Below, one piece after another: positions 1 through 9,224 of a DNA stretch of 64,000 bases. The position numbers and the translations under genes were made by a program. A model generated the notes under the pieces. That model did no database searches. It was not told the DNA's origin and saw only the letters and a program-made list of their open reading frames with translations. The stretch spans positions 682,001 through 746,000 of the forward strand of contig NZ_MKXO01000001.1 of assembly GCF_001766415.1 (NCBI RefSeq). Direction: 5' to 3'. This stretch comes from Exiguobacterium aurantiacum (GTDB lineage: Bacteria; Bacillota; Bacilli; Exiguobacteriales; Exiguobacteriaceae). Every line of letters starts with the position of its first letter. Position 1 is the first letter of the stretch.

Positions 1-32
1 AATGGTATCGTCTGTTTTTGTCGAATTCACGA

Positions 33-47
33 CATATTCTGAAAATA
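33..47. promoter_or_regulatory. Candidate CodY box downstream of codY
   Basis: The 15 bases CATATTCTGAAAATA match 12 of 15 positions of the CodY consensus AATTTTCWGAAAATT and keep the central TTCTGAA. The site lies beyond the codY terminators, so it would act on the next minus-strand gene outside the window. Function is inferred from sequence only. Confidence 0.35.
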
Positions 48-61
48 ATTACTTTTGCACT

Positions 62-97
62 AAAAAAAGACGCCCCTTTTCACAAAGGGACGCCTTT
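62..97 (-). terminator. Intrinsic terminator after codY
   Basis: On the minus strand an 11-bp stem (GGCGTCCCTTT with AAAGGGGCGTC, two G-U pairs) closes on a GTGA loop and is followed by a run of Ts. It pairs better as minus-strand RNA than as plus-strand RNA, so it most likely ends the xerC-hslV-hslU-codY transcript. Confidence 0.7.
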
Positions 98-105
98 TTG
101 CAACT

Positions 106-128
106 AAAGTCCTAATTGATAGGACTTT
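106..128 (-). terminator. Second hairpin after codY
   Basis: A perfect 9-bp inverted repeat, AAAGTCCTA and TAGGACTTT around a 5-base loop, lies between the codY stop and the stronger terminator at 62-97. Its T tail is short, so it may be a weak first terminator or an mRNA 3' end stabiliser. Confidence 0.5.
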
Positions 129-159
129 TAGCTATAATCTAACGGATATTCGCTCGATT

Positions 160-939
160 TTAATTTGATTTCAGCTTCTGCAATTCAAACAAGAAGTTAT
201 CATTTAATATCTTGATATACGTTCCTTTCATTCCGAGCGAACGTGATTCGATGACGCCAGCGCTTTCAAGCTTACGCAACGCGTTGACGATCACAGAGCG
301 AGTAATTCCCACTCTATCGGCAATTTTGGAAGCAACTAACAGGCCTTCATTACCCCCAAGTTCTTCAAATATATGCTCGATCGCTTCAAGCTCTGAATAA
401 GACAACGAATTGATCGCCATTTGGACAACGGCTTTCTTGCGCGCCGACGCCTCTGCTTCCGCTGCTTTCTCACGGAGGATCTCCATTCCGACGACTGTCG
501 CGCTATATTCTGCGAGGACGAGGTCGTCTTCAGTGAACTCGTTGTTCAGTCTGCCGAGAACGAGTGTACCGAGTCGTTCCCCGCCACCGATGATCGGGAC
601 GATCGTCGTCATTGAATCAAGGAACAGCTCACGGTTCTCGACCGGGAACGCCGTATACTCGCTATCGATGCCGATATTTTCCGTCGTCTCTTTCACGTTG
701 AACAAGTTCGATGCGTACGGTTCAGGGAACTGACGATCGACTAGGAACGCCTTCATCCGCTCGTTCTCAATCTGTTGTTTAATGGCGAAACCGAGCAAGC
801 GACCGCGACGGCTCACGATGAACGTGTTCGCTTCGAGTACTTCACGCATCTTATCTGCCATCTCTTTAAAGTCGACGTGCGCGCTCGCCTCTTGCTGAAG
901 CATCGTGTTCAATTGACGTGTTTTATCTAGTAAGTTCAT
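160..939 (-). CDS. codY: GTP- and branched-chain-amino-acid-sensing pleiotropic repressor CodY
   Basis: This 259-residue protein has the usual CodY length and layout: an N-terminal GAF-type ligand domain (about residues 1-155) that binds isoleucine/valine, a helical linker, and a C-terminal winged helix-turn-helix (about 200-245, with the recognition segment [16 protein letters not shown]). CodY senses nutrient state and represses or activates many metabolic and motility genes. It is the last gene of the xerC-hslV-hslU-codY cluster, the same order as in B. subtilis and S. aureus. A GGGAGG ribosome-binding site precedes the ATG. CodY-like boxes upstream of xerC and beyond this gene suggest self-control of the operon. 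The family assignment is secure; regulation is inferred. Confidence 0.97.
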   Translation of the reverse strand: MNLLDKTRQLNTMLQQEASAHVDFKEMADKMREVLEANTFIVSRRGRLLGFAIKQQIENERMKAFLVDRQFPEPYASNLFNVKETTENIGIDSEYTAFPVENRELFLDSMTTIVPIIGGGERLGTLVLGRLNNEFTEDDLVLAEYSATVVGMEILREKAAEAEASARKKAVVQMAINSLSYSELEAIEHIFEELGGNEGLLVASKIADRVGITRSVIVNALRKLESAGVIESRSLGMKGTYIKILNDNFLFELQKLKSN

Positions 940-956
940 AATTCTAATTTTCCTCC

Positions 957-972
957 CTGTATGTGCATACAG
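957..972 (-). promoter_or_regulatory. Small hairpin abutting the codY ribosome-binding site
   Basis: CTGTATG and CATACAG form a short inverted repeat that ends exactly where the codY GGGAGG ribosome-binding site begins, in the 38-base gap between hslU and codY. It could tune codY translation, but a chance repeat of this length is possible. Confidence 0.3.
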
Positions 973-977
973 AATTC

Positions 978-2348
978 TTATAAAATAAATTGACTAAGGT
1001 CTCGATCTTCCGCGATCGAGCCGACTTTTTCTTTCACATACGCCGGTGTGATCTCGACGTGTGTTTGTGGCATGTCGGCCGCCTCAAACGATAAGTCCTC
1101 GAGCACGCGCTCCATGATCGTATAGAGACGGCGCGCTCCGATATCATCAGTTTCTCGGTTGACGTGCGTTGCGATCTTCGCGATCTCTTCGATGGCCGAG
1201 TGGGTAAATTCGACGCTGATCTCCTCTGACTCGAGAAGGGCCTTGTACTGCTTGATGAGCGCTTGTGACGGCTCCGTCAGAATTTTGACGAAATCTTCCT
1301 CGGTCAAGCTACTCAACTCGACACGGATCGGGAAACGACCTTGCAGTTCAGGAATCAGATCTGACGGCTTCGCCATATGGAAAGCACCTGCCGCGATGAA
1401 TAACACGTGATCCGTTTTGACGGGACCATATTTTGTGACGACGGTCGAGCCTTCGACAATCGGCAAGATGTCTCGCTGCACACCTTCACGAGAGACGCCA
1501 GCATGGTCTTGTGACTTCGTCGCAATTTTATCGATCTCATCGACGAAGATGATGCCCATCTGTTCGCTGCGTCGTACCGCCTCGTCATGTACTTCATTCA
1601 TGTCGAGCAAACTTTCCGCCTCTTCGGCAACGATGAGCGGGCGAGCCTCTCGAACCGGGAGCTTCCGCTTCTTCCGCTTTTTCGGGACGATTTGGCCGAG
1701 CATGTCTTGAAGATTCGATAAGCCTTCCATCCCTTGTCCTTGAAACAAATCAACTGTCTGTTTCTCTTCAAGGTTGACTTCGATCAATCGCTCTTCGAGT
1801 TCGCCGAGTTCAAGCAACTTACGTAATTGAGACCGATCAGTCGATTGATCGTCCGTCGGTTCTTGCGTCTTCTGTCCTTGACCGCCAAACAGCGCTTCGA
1901 ACGGGTTTGCGGCTGTCGGCTCAACTTTAGCCTTACCTTGCAGTGCATCAAGAATACGTTCGGTCGCAGCGGCTTCCGCTGGTTCCTTCACGTCTTCTTT
2001 CTTTTCTTCCTTCACGAGGCGCACCGAGTCTTCAACAAGGTCTCGGACCATCGATTCGACGTCCCGTCCGACGTATCCGACTTCGGTGAATTTTGTCGCT
2101 TCGACTTTCACGAACGGGGCACCGACGAGCTTGGCAAGACGTCTCGCGATCTCCGTCTTCCCGACACCGGTCGGACCGATCATTAAAATGTTCTTTGGGG
2201 TGACTTCGTCGCGTAAGTCAGCACTTAGCTTCTGACGACGGTAACGGTTGCGCAGTGCAATCGCGACCGCACGTTTGGCATCTTTTTGTCCGATGACGAA
2301 CCGGTCTAACTCAGCTACGATTTGACGTGGTGTCAATTCACGTTTCAT
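978..2348 (-). CDS. hslU: ATP-dependent unfoldase HslU (ClpY), partner of HslV
   Basis: HslU is the AAA+ ATPase ring that unfolds substrates and feeds them into the HslV peptidase in the cytoplasm. The 456-residue product has Walker A ([11 protein letters not shown], about residue 55), a long charged I domain (about 110-245), Walker B ([11 protein letters not shown]) and the C-terminal tail ending DLSQFIL that docks into HslV. I chose the ATG at 2348: it gives the family N-terminus ([11 protein letters not shown]) and overlaps the hslV stop by four bases (ATGA), implying translational coupling. A longer reading from 2402 would only add non-conserved residues. It lies in the xerC-hslV-hslU-codY operon. 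Confidence 0.96.
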   Translation of the reverse strand: MKRELTPRQIVAELDRFVIGQKDAKRAVAIALRNRYRRQKLSADLRDEVTPKNILMIGPTGVGKTEIARRLAKLVGAPFVKVEATKFTEVGYVGRDVESMVRDLVEDSVRLVKEEKKEDVKEPAEAAATERILDALQGKAKVEPTAANPFEALFGGQGQKTQEPTDDQSTDRSQLRKLLELGELEERLIEVNLEEKQTVDLFQGQGMEGLSNLQDMLGQIVPKKRKKRKLPVREARPLIVAEEAESLLDMNEVHDEAVRRSEQMGIIFVDEIDKIATKSQDHAGVSREGVQRDILPIVEGSTVVTKYGPVKTDHVLFIAAGAFHMAKPSDLIPELQGRFPIRVELSSLTEEDFVKILTEPSQALIKQYKALLESEEISVEFTHSAIEEIAKIATHVNRETDDIGARRLYTIMERVLEDLSFEAADMPQTHVEITPAYVKEKVGSIAEDRDLSQFIL

Positions 2349-2893
2349 TCTGTATCGCCTCCGATCGTTTCTACGATAACTTGGTCGTTCGTATAGACGC
2401 ATAATTCACCGGCAATCTCTAGGGCGGCGCGAGCAATCTGTTCGGCTGTTTTCTCCGGTGAGTGACGTACGAGAGCGCGTCCCGCTGCTAGCGCATAATT
2501 CCCACCTGAACCGATCGCAAGGATGCCATCGTCCGGTTCGATCACTTCGCCGCTCCCGGACACGAGTAAGAGATGTTCCGCATCCATGACGATGAGAAGC
2601 GCCTCGAGCTGACGAAGCATCTTGTCGCCGCGCCACTCTTTGGCGAGTTCGACTGCCGCTCGCGGTAAGTTCCCGTTATACATCTCGAGTTTTGATTCAA
2701 ACTTTTCAAATAACGTGAACGCATCGGCCACGCTACCGGCAAAACCGGCCACGACTTTCCCGCCGTATAACCGTCTCACTTTTTTAGCCTTGTTTTTCAT
2801 GATGACGGCGTTGCCAAACGTGACTTGCCCATCTCCGCTCATCGCACATTTTCCGTCGTGCCGGACTGCGAAAATAGTTGTTGCATGAAACAT
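2345..2893 (-). CDS. hslV: ATP-dependent protease subunit HslV (ClpQ)
   Basis: HslV is the proteasome-like peptidase of the HslUV complex; this 182-residue protein carries the family core ([29 protein letters not shown]). The start is the ATG at 2893, preceded by a G-rich site (AGTAGGGGGT). The encoded N-terminus is [11 protein letters not shown]. coli HslV starts directly at the catalytic Thr after Met removal, and B. subtilis CodW has been described with an N-terminal Ser. Here neither residue follows Met, so a short propeptide (MFHA) would have to be removed to expose Thr5. Stop overlaps the hslU start. Confidence 0.95.
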   Translation of the reverse strand: MFHATTIFAVRHDGKCAMSGDGQVTFGNAVIMKNKAKKVRRLYGGKVVAGFAGSVADAFTLFEKFESKLEMYNGNLPRAAVELAKEWRGDKMLRQLEALLIVMDAEHLLLVSGSGEVIEPDDGILAIGSGGNYALAAGRALVRHSPEKTAEQIARAALEIAGELCVYTNDQVIVETIGGDTE

Positions 2894-2904
2894 AGAATGA
2901 CCCC

Positions 2905-3786
2905 CTACTTTCTCGGATGTGTGGCTTGATAGACCGCTCGCAGGCGTTCAGTCGATACGTGTGTGTAACGACCGGTCGTCGATAGTGACTCATGTCCGAG
3001 CAACTCTTGGACGGCACGTAAATCGGCCCCGCGTTCGAGCAGGTCGGTCGCAAAACTATGACGTAACGAATGCGGTGTTAACGGTTTTTGAAGTCCGCCG
3101 AGTTTCCGGAGTCGCTTCATCACGTAACGAATTTGGTCTGTTGTCACTCGATTCCCTTTTTGACTAACGAATAATGCCGTTTCGTGTGCCGCAGCGCAGT
3201 TTTGCCTTAACTCAAGGTAATGCTCCAACGCTTCGACGGCAAATTGCCCGAGCGGGATGTAACGTTCTTTCTTGCCTTTCCCGATGACATGAACGAATGA
3301 GAGCGCCGCATCATATGACGATATGTCCATGCCACAAAGTTCGGCGACACGCATCCCGGTCCCGTACAACACTTCGACAAGCGCGACATCACGTGCCCGC
3401 AGGAACGGGTCGTCTTGGCCGTTTGCCGTCATGAGCAGGTGTTCGACCTCGCTCGGTACGGCAAACGTCGGCAGCGTCTTGCGACGTTTCGGCGACGTCA
3501 AGTCATGAAACAGCGGTTCACTACCGGTTTCTCGAGCCACAAATTTCCCGAACTGTTTGAGGCAGGAGATTTTTTGGGAAACGGTCGTCGTCGCCGCTTC
3601 ATTCTCGTAAAGGACATATAAATAACGCCGCGCCGACTGCACATCAAATGGCTCTTGATGTGTCGATTGGCAATAAGCGGCGTACTGTTCGAGTGTTTGT
3701 TCGTAAGAGCGTTTCGTATGAGGCGACAGTCTTCGTTCGACTTGGCAATAGCGTAAAAATGATTGTTGATCCTCAGCGAATCCCAT
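2905..3786 (-). CDS. xerC: Tyrosine recombinase XerC
   Basis: This 293-residue site-specific recombinase has an N-terminal SAM-like DNA-binding domain (about 1-90) and a C-terminal catalytic domain with the tyrosine-recombinase residues: Arg in [11 protein letters not shown], Lys in [21 protein letters not shown], the His of [11 protein letters not shown] and Tyr in GRYTHVS. XerC with XerD resolves chromosome dimers at dif. It heads the cluster with hslV, hslU and codY, and has its own promoter upstream, so it is a chromosomal XerC (CodV) and not a phage integrase. No att sites or mobile genes flank it. Confidence 0.95.
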   Translation of the reverse strand: MGFAEDQQSFLRYCQVERRLSPHTKRSYEQTLEQYAAYCQSTHQEPFDVQSARRYLYVLYENEAATTTVSQKISCLKQFGKFVARETGSEPLFHDLTSPKRRKTLPTFAVPSEVEHLLMTANGQDDPFLRARDVALVEVLYGTGMRVAELCGMDISSYDAALSFVHVIGKGKKERYIPLGQFAVEALEHYLELRQNCAAAHETALFVSQKGNRVTTDQIRYVMKRLRKLGGLQKPLTPHSLRHSFATDLLERGADLRAVQELLGHESLSTTGRYTHVSTERLRAVYQATHPRK

Positions 3787-3841
3787 CCTCTCGCCCCCTT
3801 GCTTTCAGCTTAAAAACGCATGTTCCCGTCAAATCGAAATT

Positions 3842-3870
3842 AGCATAGCATACAGAATCAGAGGTGACAA
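3842..3870 (-). promoter_or_regulatory. Promoter of xerC-hslV-hslU-codY
   Basis: On the minus strand TTGTCA (3865-3870) is separated by 17 bases from TATGCT (3842-3847), with a TG one base before the -10 element (extended -10). It lies between the trmFO terminator and xerC and fits a housekeeping sigma-A promoter. Confidence 0.75.
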
Positions 3871-3883
3871 TAGAAACCCCTTC

Positions 3884-3898
3884 AATAATCTGAAAATT
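3884..3898. promoter_or_regulatory. CodY box upstream of the xerC-hslVU-codY promoter
   Basis: Minus-strand AATTTTCAGATTATT matches the CodY consensus AATTTTCWGAAAATT at 13 of 15 positions. It ends 13 bases upstream of the -35 element of the promoter at 3842-3870. Because codY is the last gene of that operon, the site suggests feedback by CodY; direct repression or a more complex effect cannot be told from sequence. Confidence 0.55.
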
Positions 3899-3941
3899 TT
3901 CAAAGTATTGCACAAATTACACAATTGAAATTTAAATTCAC

Positions 3942-3969
3942 AAAAAAAGGAACCAAAAATTGGCTCCTT
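3942..3969 (-). terminator. Terminator after trmFO
   Basis: The minus strand reads AAGGAGCCA, loop ATTTT, TGGTTCCTT and then a T run: a 9-bp stem with one G-U pair. It separates topA-trmFO from the xerC operon. Confidence 0.85.
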
Positions 3970-3973
3970 TCCC

Positions 3974-5281
3974 TTAAATCTCTTTATATTGCTGAATCGT
4001 CTCAAGGGCACGATTCGCATAGCGCTCATAGCGTTCTTGCTTTTTCATCTTCTTCGGCGCATCTTCGAGCGACGGCACGAGACCGAAGTTTGCATTCATC
4101 GGTTGGAAGTGCTTCCCGTCTGTCGTCGTGATGTAATGCGCCATCGAACCGAGCATCGTCTCGCGCGGGAGGACGAGCAGCTCTTCACCGGCAACCATCT
4201 TCGCCGCGTTGATTCCGGCGAGTAGTCCTGACGCGGCTGACTCGACGTAGCCTTCGACACCGGTCATCTGACCGGCGAAAAATAGCGTATCGCGAGTACG
4301 GGCCTGATACGTCGGTTTCAACAGGCTCGGTGAATTGATGAACGTGTTCCGGTGCATGACACCGTAACGGACGATCTCCGCATTCTCGAGACCTGGGATC
4401 AATTGAATGATCCGTTTTTGCTCGCCCCACTTGAGGTGGGTTTGGAACCCGACCAAGTTATAGAGCGTTCCGGCCGAATTGTCTTGGCGAAGTTGGACGA
4501 CCGCAAACGGACGTTTACCCGTTTTCGGGTCTTCGAGTCCGACCGGTTTCATCGGTCCGAACAAGAGCGTCTTCTTCCCGCGTTGAGCGATCACTTCAAA
4601 CGGCATGCAGCCTTCGAAGTAAATCTCTTTCTCAAACTCTTTGAGCGGTACGACTTCGGCTTTGACGAGTTCTTCGTAAAACAGATTAAACTCTTCTTCC
4701 GTCATCGGACAGTTGAGATAAGCCGCCTCGCCTTTGTCATAACGTGACTTCAAGTAGACCTTCTCTCGGTCGATCGTCTCTCCGTCTAATATCGGAGCGG
4801 CCGCATCGTAGAAGTATAAATAATCTTCACCGGTGAAAGCTTTCAATGAAGCAGACAAGTCAGGAGACGTGAGCGGTCCCGTCGCCATGATGACGACCCC
4901 GTCCGGAATCTGTTTAATCTCTTCGTTGTGTACCTTCACGAGCGGATGATTCTTGAGCGTGTCGGTGACGAAGCCCGCGAAGTCGTGACGGTCGACGGCG
5001 AGGGCGCCACCGGCCGGAACGCTTGCCGTATCCGCAGCTTTCAAGATGAGCGAGTCGAGTGTGCGCATCTCTTCTTTTAACACACCGACCGCATTTTGAA
5101 GTCCGTTCGCCCGAAGCGAGTTCGAGCAGACCAGTTCAGCAAACTGATCCGTATGGTGCGCCGGCGTCTGTCGGACTGGTCTCATTTCATACAAATCGAC
5201 TTGAATCCCGCGTTTTGCGAGTTGCCAAGCCGCCTCGGAGCCGGCGAGGCCCGCTCCGATCACAGTTACACGTTGCTGCAA
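3974..5281 (-). CDS. trmFO: tRNA (uracil-54-C5)-methyltransferase TrmFO, folate/FAD dependent
   Basis: TrmFO (formerly Gid) makes ribothymidine at tRNA position 54 using methylene-tetrahydrofolate and FADH2. The 435-residue product, exactly the B. subtilis length, starts with an FAD dinucleotide-binding loop ([12 protein letters not shown]), carries CSNSLR and ends with the conserved [11 protein letters not shown] and [10 protein letters not shown] segments. I chose the TTG at 5281: it lies 7 bases after a perfect GAGGAGG and two bases past the topA stop, and it gives the family N-terminus. The upstream ATG reading would add 17 unrelated residues. It is co-transcribed with topA. Confidence 0.95.
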   Translation of the reverse strand: MQQRVTVIGAGLAGSEAAWQLAKRGIQVDLYEMRPVRQTPAHHTDQFAELVCSNSLRANGLQNAVGVLKEEMRTLDSLILKAADTASVPAGGALAVDRHDFAGFVTDTLKNHPLVKVHNEEIKQIPDGVVIMATGPLTSPDLSASLKAFTGEDYLYFYDAAAPILDGETIDREKVYLKSRYDKGEAAYLNCPMTEEEFNLFYEELVKAEVVPLKEFEKEIYFEGCMPFEVIAQRGKKTLLFGPMKPVGLEDPKTGKRPFAVVQLRQDNSAGTLYNLVGFQTHLKWGEQKRIIQLIPGLENAEIVRYGVMHRNTFINSPSLLKPTYQARTRDTLFFAGQMTGVEGYVESAASGLLAGINAAKMVAGEELLVLPRETMLGSMAHYITTTDGKHFQPMNANFGLVPSLEDAPKKMKKQERYERYANRALETIQQYKEI

Positions 5282-5283
5282 GG

Positions 5284-7380
5284 TTAATCCTCCTCTAACT
5301 GATGTACCTCGGTATGGGTACAGTTCGTGCATTGATATTTGACGCCATCTTTAATCTTTTTCTCAACCATCAACTTACCGCATTCAGGACACGGTTTCGC
5401 GACCGGTTTGTCCCATGAGACGAACTCACAGTCTGGATAGTTCGAGCAACCATAGAACAGGCGACCTTTCTTACTGCGGCGCTCGACGACTTGTCCGTCT
5501 TTACAGTTCGGGCACGGGACGCCGATTTCGACTTGAACCGGCTTCGTGTTCGTACAGTTCGGGAATCCAGAACAAGCCATGAACTTGCCGTACCGTCCCA
5601 TCTTGATGACCATCGGCGAACCGCAGATCTCACAATCGATACCGGCTGGCTCGTCTTTCACTTCGATCTTCTCAATTTCGGATTCGGCCCGTTTCAAACG
5701 TTTCTCGAATGACCGGTAAATCGGGGCAACGACTTCCGTCCACTCGACTTCTTCATTGGCGATCGAATCAAGAAGCGTCTCCATGTCGGCTGTGAACTGT
5801 ACCGTGATGAAGTCGTTAAAGTACTCATCGATCATCTCGATGACAAGTTCTCCGAGCTCGGTCGGAATGAATTTTTTCTCTTCAAGCACGACGTAACCGC
5901 GCTTTTGGATCGTGTCGAGTGTCGGCGCGTAAGTCGACGGACGACCGATGCCGAGCTCTTCCATCGCTCGGACGAGTCTCGCTTCACTGTAACGCGGTGG
6001 TGGCTGTGTGAAGTGTTGCTTCGGCTCGACCGTCTCGAATGCGACCATGTCGTCGACTTCAAGCGGCGGAAGCAATCCTTCCCGCTCTAAGTTCGTGTCT
6101 TCGATATCGTCGTCTTTTGACTCGATATACACTTTCATGAAACCTGGGAATTTGACGGTCGATCCGTTGGCACGGAAAATCATGCCGTTCGATTCGACGT
6201 CGATTTTCACCGTATCAAGAATCGCTGGCGCCATTTGACTCGCGACCAACCGTTCCCAGATGAGTTTATACAATCGGAGTTGATCCCGTGACAAGTACGC
6301 CTTCATCGAAGCCGGGTCACGTAACGCCGACGTCGGCCGGATTGCCTCGTGGGCATCCTGTGCGTTCGCCGCTTTTTTCTCTTTCTGCTTTTGAGAGGCG
6401 ACGTACTCTGCACCAAACGTCGATTCGATATACGATTTCGCTTCGTCTTTCGCCAAGTCAGAAATTCGTGTCGAGTCGGTACGCATATACGTGATCAACC
6501 CGACAGTCCCTTCTTTCTTACCAAGGTCGATTCCTTCGTAAAGCTGTTGGGCGAGCATCATCGTCTTCTTGGCGCGGAAGTTCAGTTTCCGGGCCGCATC
6601 TTGTTGGAGTGAACTTGTCGTGAACGGTAATGATGCGTTACGCTTCCGCTCTTTCTTCGTGACATCGATGACTTTGAATGACTCATCGATCGTCTTGAGG
6701 ACGGCGTCGGCATCCGCTTCCGTCTTCAACTCCATCTTTTTCCCGTCTTTTCCGTAGAACGATGTCTCAAACGTCTCACCCTCATGGTTGAGCATCAGTT
6801 TAATCGTCCAGTACTCTTCCGGGTCAAAGGCGTTGATTTCACGTTCGCGGTCGATGATCATTTTGACAGCGACGGATTGAACACGACCGGCTGACAAACC
6901 TTTTTTGACTTTCTTCCATAACAACGGGCTCATCCCGTATCCGACAAGACGGTCGAGAATCCGTCGCGCCTGTTGGGCGTCGACGAGATCGTGATTGATC
7001 TTGCGTGGATGTTTAAATGATTCTTTAATCGCATCTTTTGTGATCTCGTTGAAGACGACACGACATTCTGTCGTTTCATCGACGCCGAGGGCACGGGCTA
7101 AGTGCCAGGCGATTGCTTCCCCTTCGCGATCCGGGTCAGCCGCGAGAAAAATTTTCGTCGCTTTTTTAGCGGCCGTCTTCAGTTCTTTTAACACTGGGCC
7201 TTTTCCACGGATCGTGATGTACTTCGGTTCAAAGTCATGCTCAACGTCGACACCGAGTTGACTTTTCGGTAAATCGATGACGTGACCCATGGACGCTTTG
7301 ACCGTGTAGTTTGATCCTAAATAACGTTTAATTGTCTTTGCTTTCGCAGGTGATTCGACGATCACCAAATATTTTGCCAT
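5284..7380 (-). CDS. topA: DNA topoisomerase I
   Basis: A type IA topoisomerase that relaxes negative supercoils. The 698-residue protein has the N-terminal TOPRIM domain ([12 protein letters not shown]; acidic DPDREGE), the catalytic Tyr in the [10 protein letters not shown] motif near residue 300, and three C-terminal zinc-finger modules (CEICG...CSGFPNC, CPNCKDG...CSNYPDC, CPECG...CTNC). The length is close to the 691 residues of B. subtilis TopA. The gene follows dprA and is directly followed by trmFO, the conserved Bacilli order. A sigma-A-like promoter overlaps the dprA stop. Confidence 0.97.
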   Translation of the reverse strand: MAKYLVIVESPAKAKTIKRYLGSNYTVKASMGHVIDLPKSQLGVDVEHDFEPKYITIRGKGPVLKELKTAAKKATKIFLAADPDREGEAIAWHLARALGVDETTECRVVFNEITKDAIKESFKHPRKINHDLVDAQQARRILDRLVGYGMSPLLWKKVKKGLSAGRVQSVAVKMIIDREREINAFDPEEYWTIKLMLNHEGETFETSFYGKDGKKMELKTEADADAVLKTIDESFKVIDVTKKERKRNASLPFTTSSLQQDAARKLNFRAKKTMMLAQQLYEGIDLGKKEGTVGLITYMRTDSTRISDLAKDEAKSYIESTFGAEYVASQKQKEKKAANAQDAHEAIRPTSALRDPASMKAYLSRDQLRLYKLIWERLVASQMAPAILDTVKIDVESNGMIFRANGSTVKFPGFMKVYIESKDDDIEDTNLEREGLLPPLEVDDMVAFETVEPKQHFTQPPPRYSEARLVRAMEELGIGRPSTYAPTLDTIQKRGYVVLEEKKFIPTELGELVIEMIDEYFNDFITVQFTADMETLLDSIANEEVEWTEVVAPIYRSFEKRLKRAESEIEKIEVKDEPAGIDCEICGSPMVIKMGRYGKFMACSGFPNCTNTKPVQVEIGVPCPNCKDGQVVERRSKKGRLFYGCSNYPDCEFVSWDKPVAKPCPECGKLMVEKKIKDGVKYQCTNCTHTEVHQLEED

Positions 7381-7419
7381 ACATCTGCTCCCCTTTTGGA
7401 GGTCATTTAAATCCCTACC

Positions 7420-7449
7420 ATAATATTCATGTTACCGACCGTTTGTCAA
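7420..7449 (-). promoter_or_regulatory. Promoter of topA-trmFO
   Basis: Minus-strand TTGACA (7444-7449), an 18-base spacer and TATTAT (7420-7425). The -35 element overlaps the dprA stop codon, and the start would lie about 35 bases before the topA ATG. Confidence 0.65.
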
Positions 7450-8240
7450 CGTGCAATCATCGCACCATTCAAAATTTGGTCGGGATTCGTCAAAGGAATC
7501 GCTCCTTCTTCAATCAATTTATTCGGTCCTTCCGCTAACGGATCGAGCGGACTTCCCGGCACCGCAAACACCGTCTTGCCTTGCTCGAGCGCATGACTCA
7601 CCGTATTCATCGTCCCGCTCTTTCGTCTCGCTTGGACGACGACGAGCCGGTCGCCTAATCCACTGACAATTCGATTTCGTTCTAAAAATTGAAATTTTTT
7701 GACAGGTGTTTCCGGAGTATATTCACTGAGGAGCAATCCTTGTTTCGAGATCTGGTCGAACAGTTGGTGATGAACATGTGGATACATGTGCGAAAAGCCG
7801 GAACCGAGGACCGCAATCGTCGGTCGGTTCCGCCTGACTGCCAACTCATGAACAAGTCCGTCAATACCGATCGCGCCGCCTGAAATCGATACAGTTTCTT
7901 CTATTAAAGGGTGTAAATATTCAACGAGCGGTCGACTGATCCGATTCAATTCACGACTCCCGACCAAAGCGGTCGTTTGTTCTTGTAGTACCTCTAAATC
8001 GCCCTGATAAAACAAACAGTACGGAGGGTTGGGGATATGTAATAGCATTCGTGGGAACAATTCGTCCTCCCACGTCAAAAAACGGTCATACGTGACCGTT
8101 GAACGGAAGGCCCGATTCGCTTTTTTCCATACGTTCGGATGGAACGAATTCCGTTCCGTCAGACCCGGATTTGATAAGTAATGATGGACGAACTCGACCG
8201 GCAAACGTTCTGCCGCAAAACGAGCTATTGTTTGATTCAT
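7446..8240 (-). CDS. dprA: DNA-processing protein DprA (Smf)
   Basis: DprA binds single-stranded DNA entering during transformation and loads RecA. The 264-residue product is one Rossmann-fold DprA domain: VGSRELNRIS, SGGAIGIDGLVH, VLGSGFSHMYP, RNRIVSGL, RKSGTMNTV and VFAVPGS lie in the expected order. The protein is a little shorter than B. subtilis DprA and several normally invariant positions are altered (canonical SGxARGID reads SGGAIGID). The ATG at 8240 is chosen because AAAGGAG lies 6 bases upstream; an earlier frame extension runs into the sucD terminator. Neighbours sucCD and topA match B. subtilis. Confidence 0.92.
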   Translation of the reverse strand: MNQTIARFAAERLPVEFVHHYLSNPGLTERNSFHPNVWKKANRAFRSTVTYDRFLTWEDELFPRMLLHIPNPPYCLFYQGDLEVLQEQTTALVGSRELNRISRPLVEYLHPLIEETVSISGGAIGIDGLVHELAVRRNRPTIAVLGSGFSHMYPHVHHQLFDQISKQGLLLSEYTPETPVKKFQFLERNRIVSGLGDRLVVVQARRKSGTMNTVSHALEQGKTVFAVPGSPLDPLAEGPNKLIEEGAIPLTNPDQILNGAMIAR

Positions 8241-8253
8241 CACAATCTCCTTT

Positions 8254-8284
8254 AAAAAAATGAGGGATGCGCGCACCCCTCATT
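8254..8284 (-). terminator. Terminator between sucD and dprA
   Basis: Minus-strand AATGAGGGGTGC and GCATCCCTCATT form a 12-bp stem with one G-U pair, followed by seven Ts. The dprA ribosome-binding site begins right after the T run, so any dprA expression from upstream needs readthrough. Confidence 0.85.
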
Positions 8285-8294
8285 CCGATTGGTC

Positions 8295-9212
8295 TTACGT
8301 CGTCGGTTGTCCCGTGACACAAGCATCATACAGACCTTCATTTTTAAGCACACGGATGAGTGTCTCACCGATGACAGCAGGTGTCTCGGCGACTTCGATC
8401 CCGTTTGCGTTTAACGTCTTAATTTTTTCAGCGGCCGTTCCTTTTCCGCCTGAGATGATCGCTCCAGCGTGGCCCATCCGTTTGCCTTCAGGAGCCGTCT
8501 GACCACCGATGAAACCGATGACCGGTTTCGTCATGTTCGCCTTGACCCATTCAGCGGCTTCTTCTTCAGCCGTCCCACCGATCTCGCCGATCATGATGAC
8601 CGCAAGCGTGTCTTCATCTTCGTTGAACGCTTGGAGCGTGTCGATGAAGTTCGTCCCGTTGACCGGGTCCCCACCAATCCCGACCGCAGTCGATTGGCCG
8701 ATTCCGGCCGTCGTCAACTGATGGACCGCTTCATACGTGAGCGTCCCTGAACGTGAGACGATGCCGACATGGCCTTTCGTGTGGATGTAGCCTGGCATGA
8801 TGCCAAGTTTCGCCTCACCCGGCGTGATGATCCCTGGGCAGTTCGGTCCGATCAAACGGGCCGGTTTGTCTTCGAGATAGCGGCTCACTTGGATCATGTC
8901 GATGACAGGAATCCCTTCCGTGATACAGATGATGAGTTCGATGCCGCTATCAGCCGCTTCCATGATCGAGTCGGCCGCGAAAGCTGGTGGCACGTAGATG
9001 ATCGATGCGTTCGCACCGGTCGCCTCGACCGCGTCAGAGACAGTGTTAAACACAGGTACGTTGTCGAGTACGGTCGTACCACCTTTACCAGGTGTGACCC
9101 CGCCGACCAGTTTCGTGTTATACGCTAACATCTGTTCGCCATGGAACATACCTTGTTTCCCCGTGATCCCTTGAATGATCACTTTTGTATCTTGATTCAC
9201 CCAAATACTCAT
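8295..9212 (-). CDS. sucD: Succinyl-CoA synthetase, alpha subunit
   Basis: With SucC this enzyme interconverts succinyl-CoA and succinate with nucleotide triphosphate formation in the TCA cycle. The 305-residue subunit has the CoA-binding Rossmann domain ([18 protein letters not shown]), the GPNCPGII segment and the phosphohistidine loop (GHAGAI, His near residue 252). It starts 12 bases after sucC ends, and a strong terminator follows. Confidence 0.96.
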   Translation of the reverse strand: MSIWVNQDTKVIIQGITGKQGMFHGEQMLAYNTKLVGGVTPGKGGTTVLDNVPVFNTVSDAVEATGANASIIYVPPAFAADSIMEAADSGIELIICITEGIPVIDMIQVSRYLEDKPARLIGPNCPGIITPGEAKLGIMPGYIHTKGHVGIVSRSGTLTYEAVHQLTTAGIGQSTAVGIGGDPVNGTNFIDTLQAFNEDEDTLAVIMIGEIGGTAEEEAAEWVKANMTKPVIGFIGGQTAPEGKRMGHAGAIISGGKGTAAEKIKTLNANGIEVAETPAVIGETLIRVLKNEGLYDACVTGQPTT

Positions 9213-9224
9213 GTCGTTTCCCCC

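Noticed and set aside
2905-3786. XerC gene as a phage or island integrase
   Set aside because: It lies in the conserved xerC-hslV-hslU-codY order, with no tRNA, repeats or mobile genes nearby.
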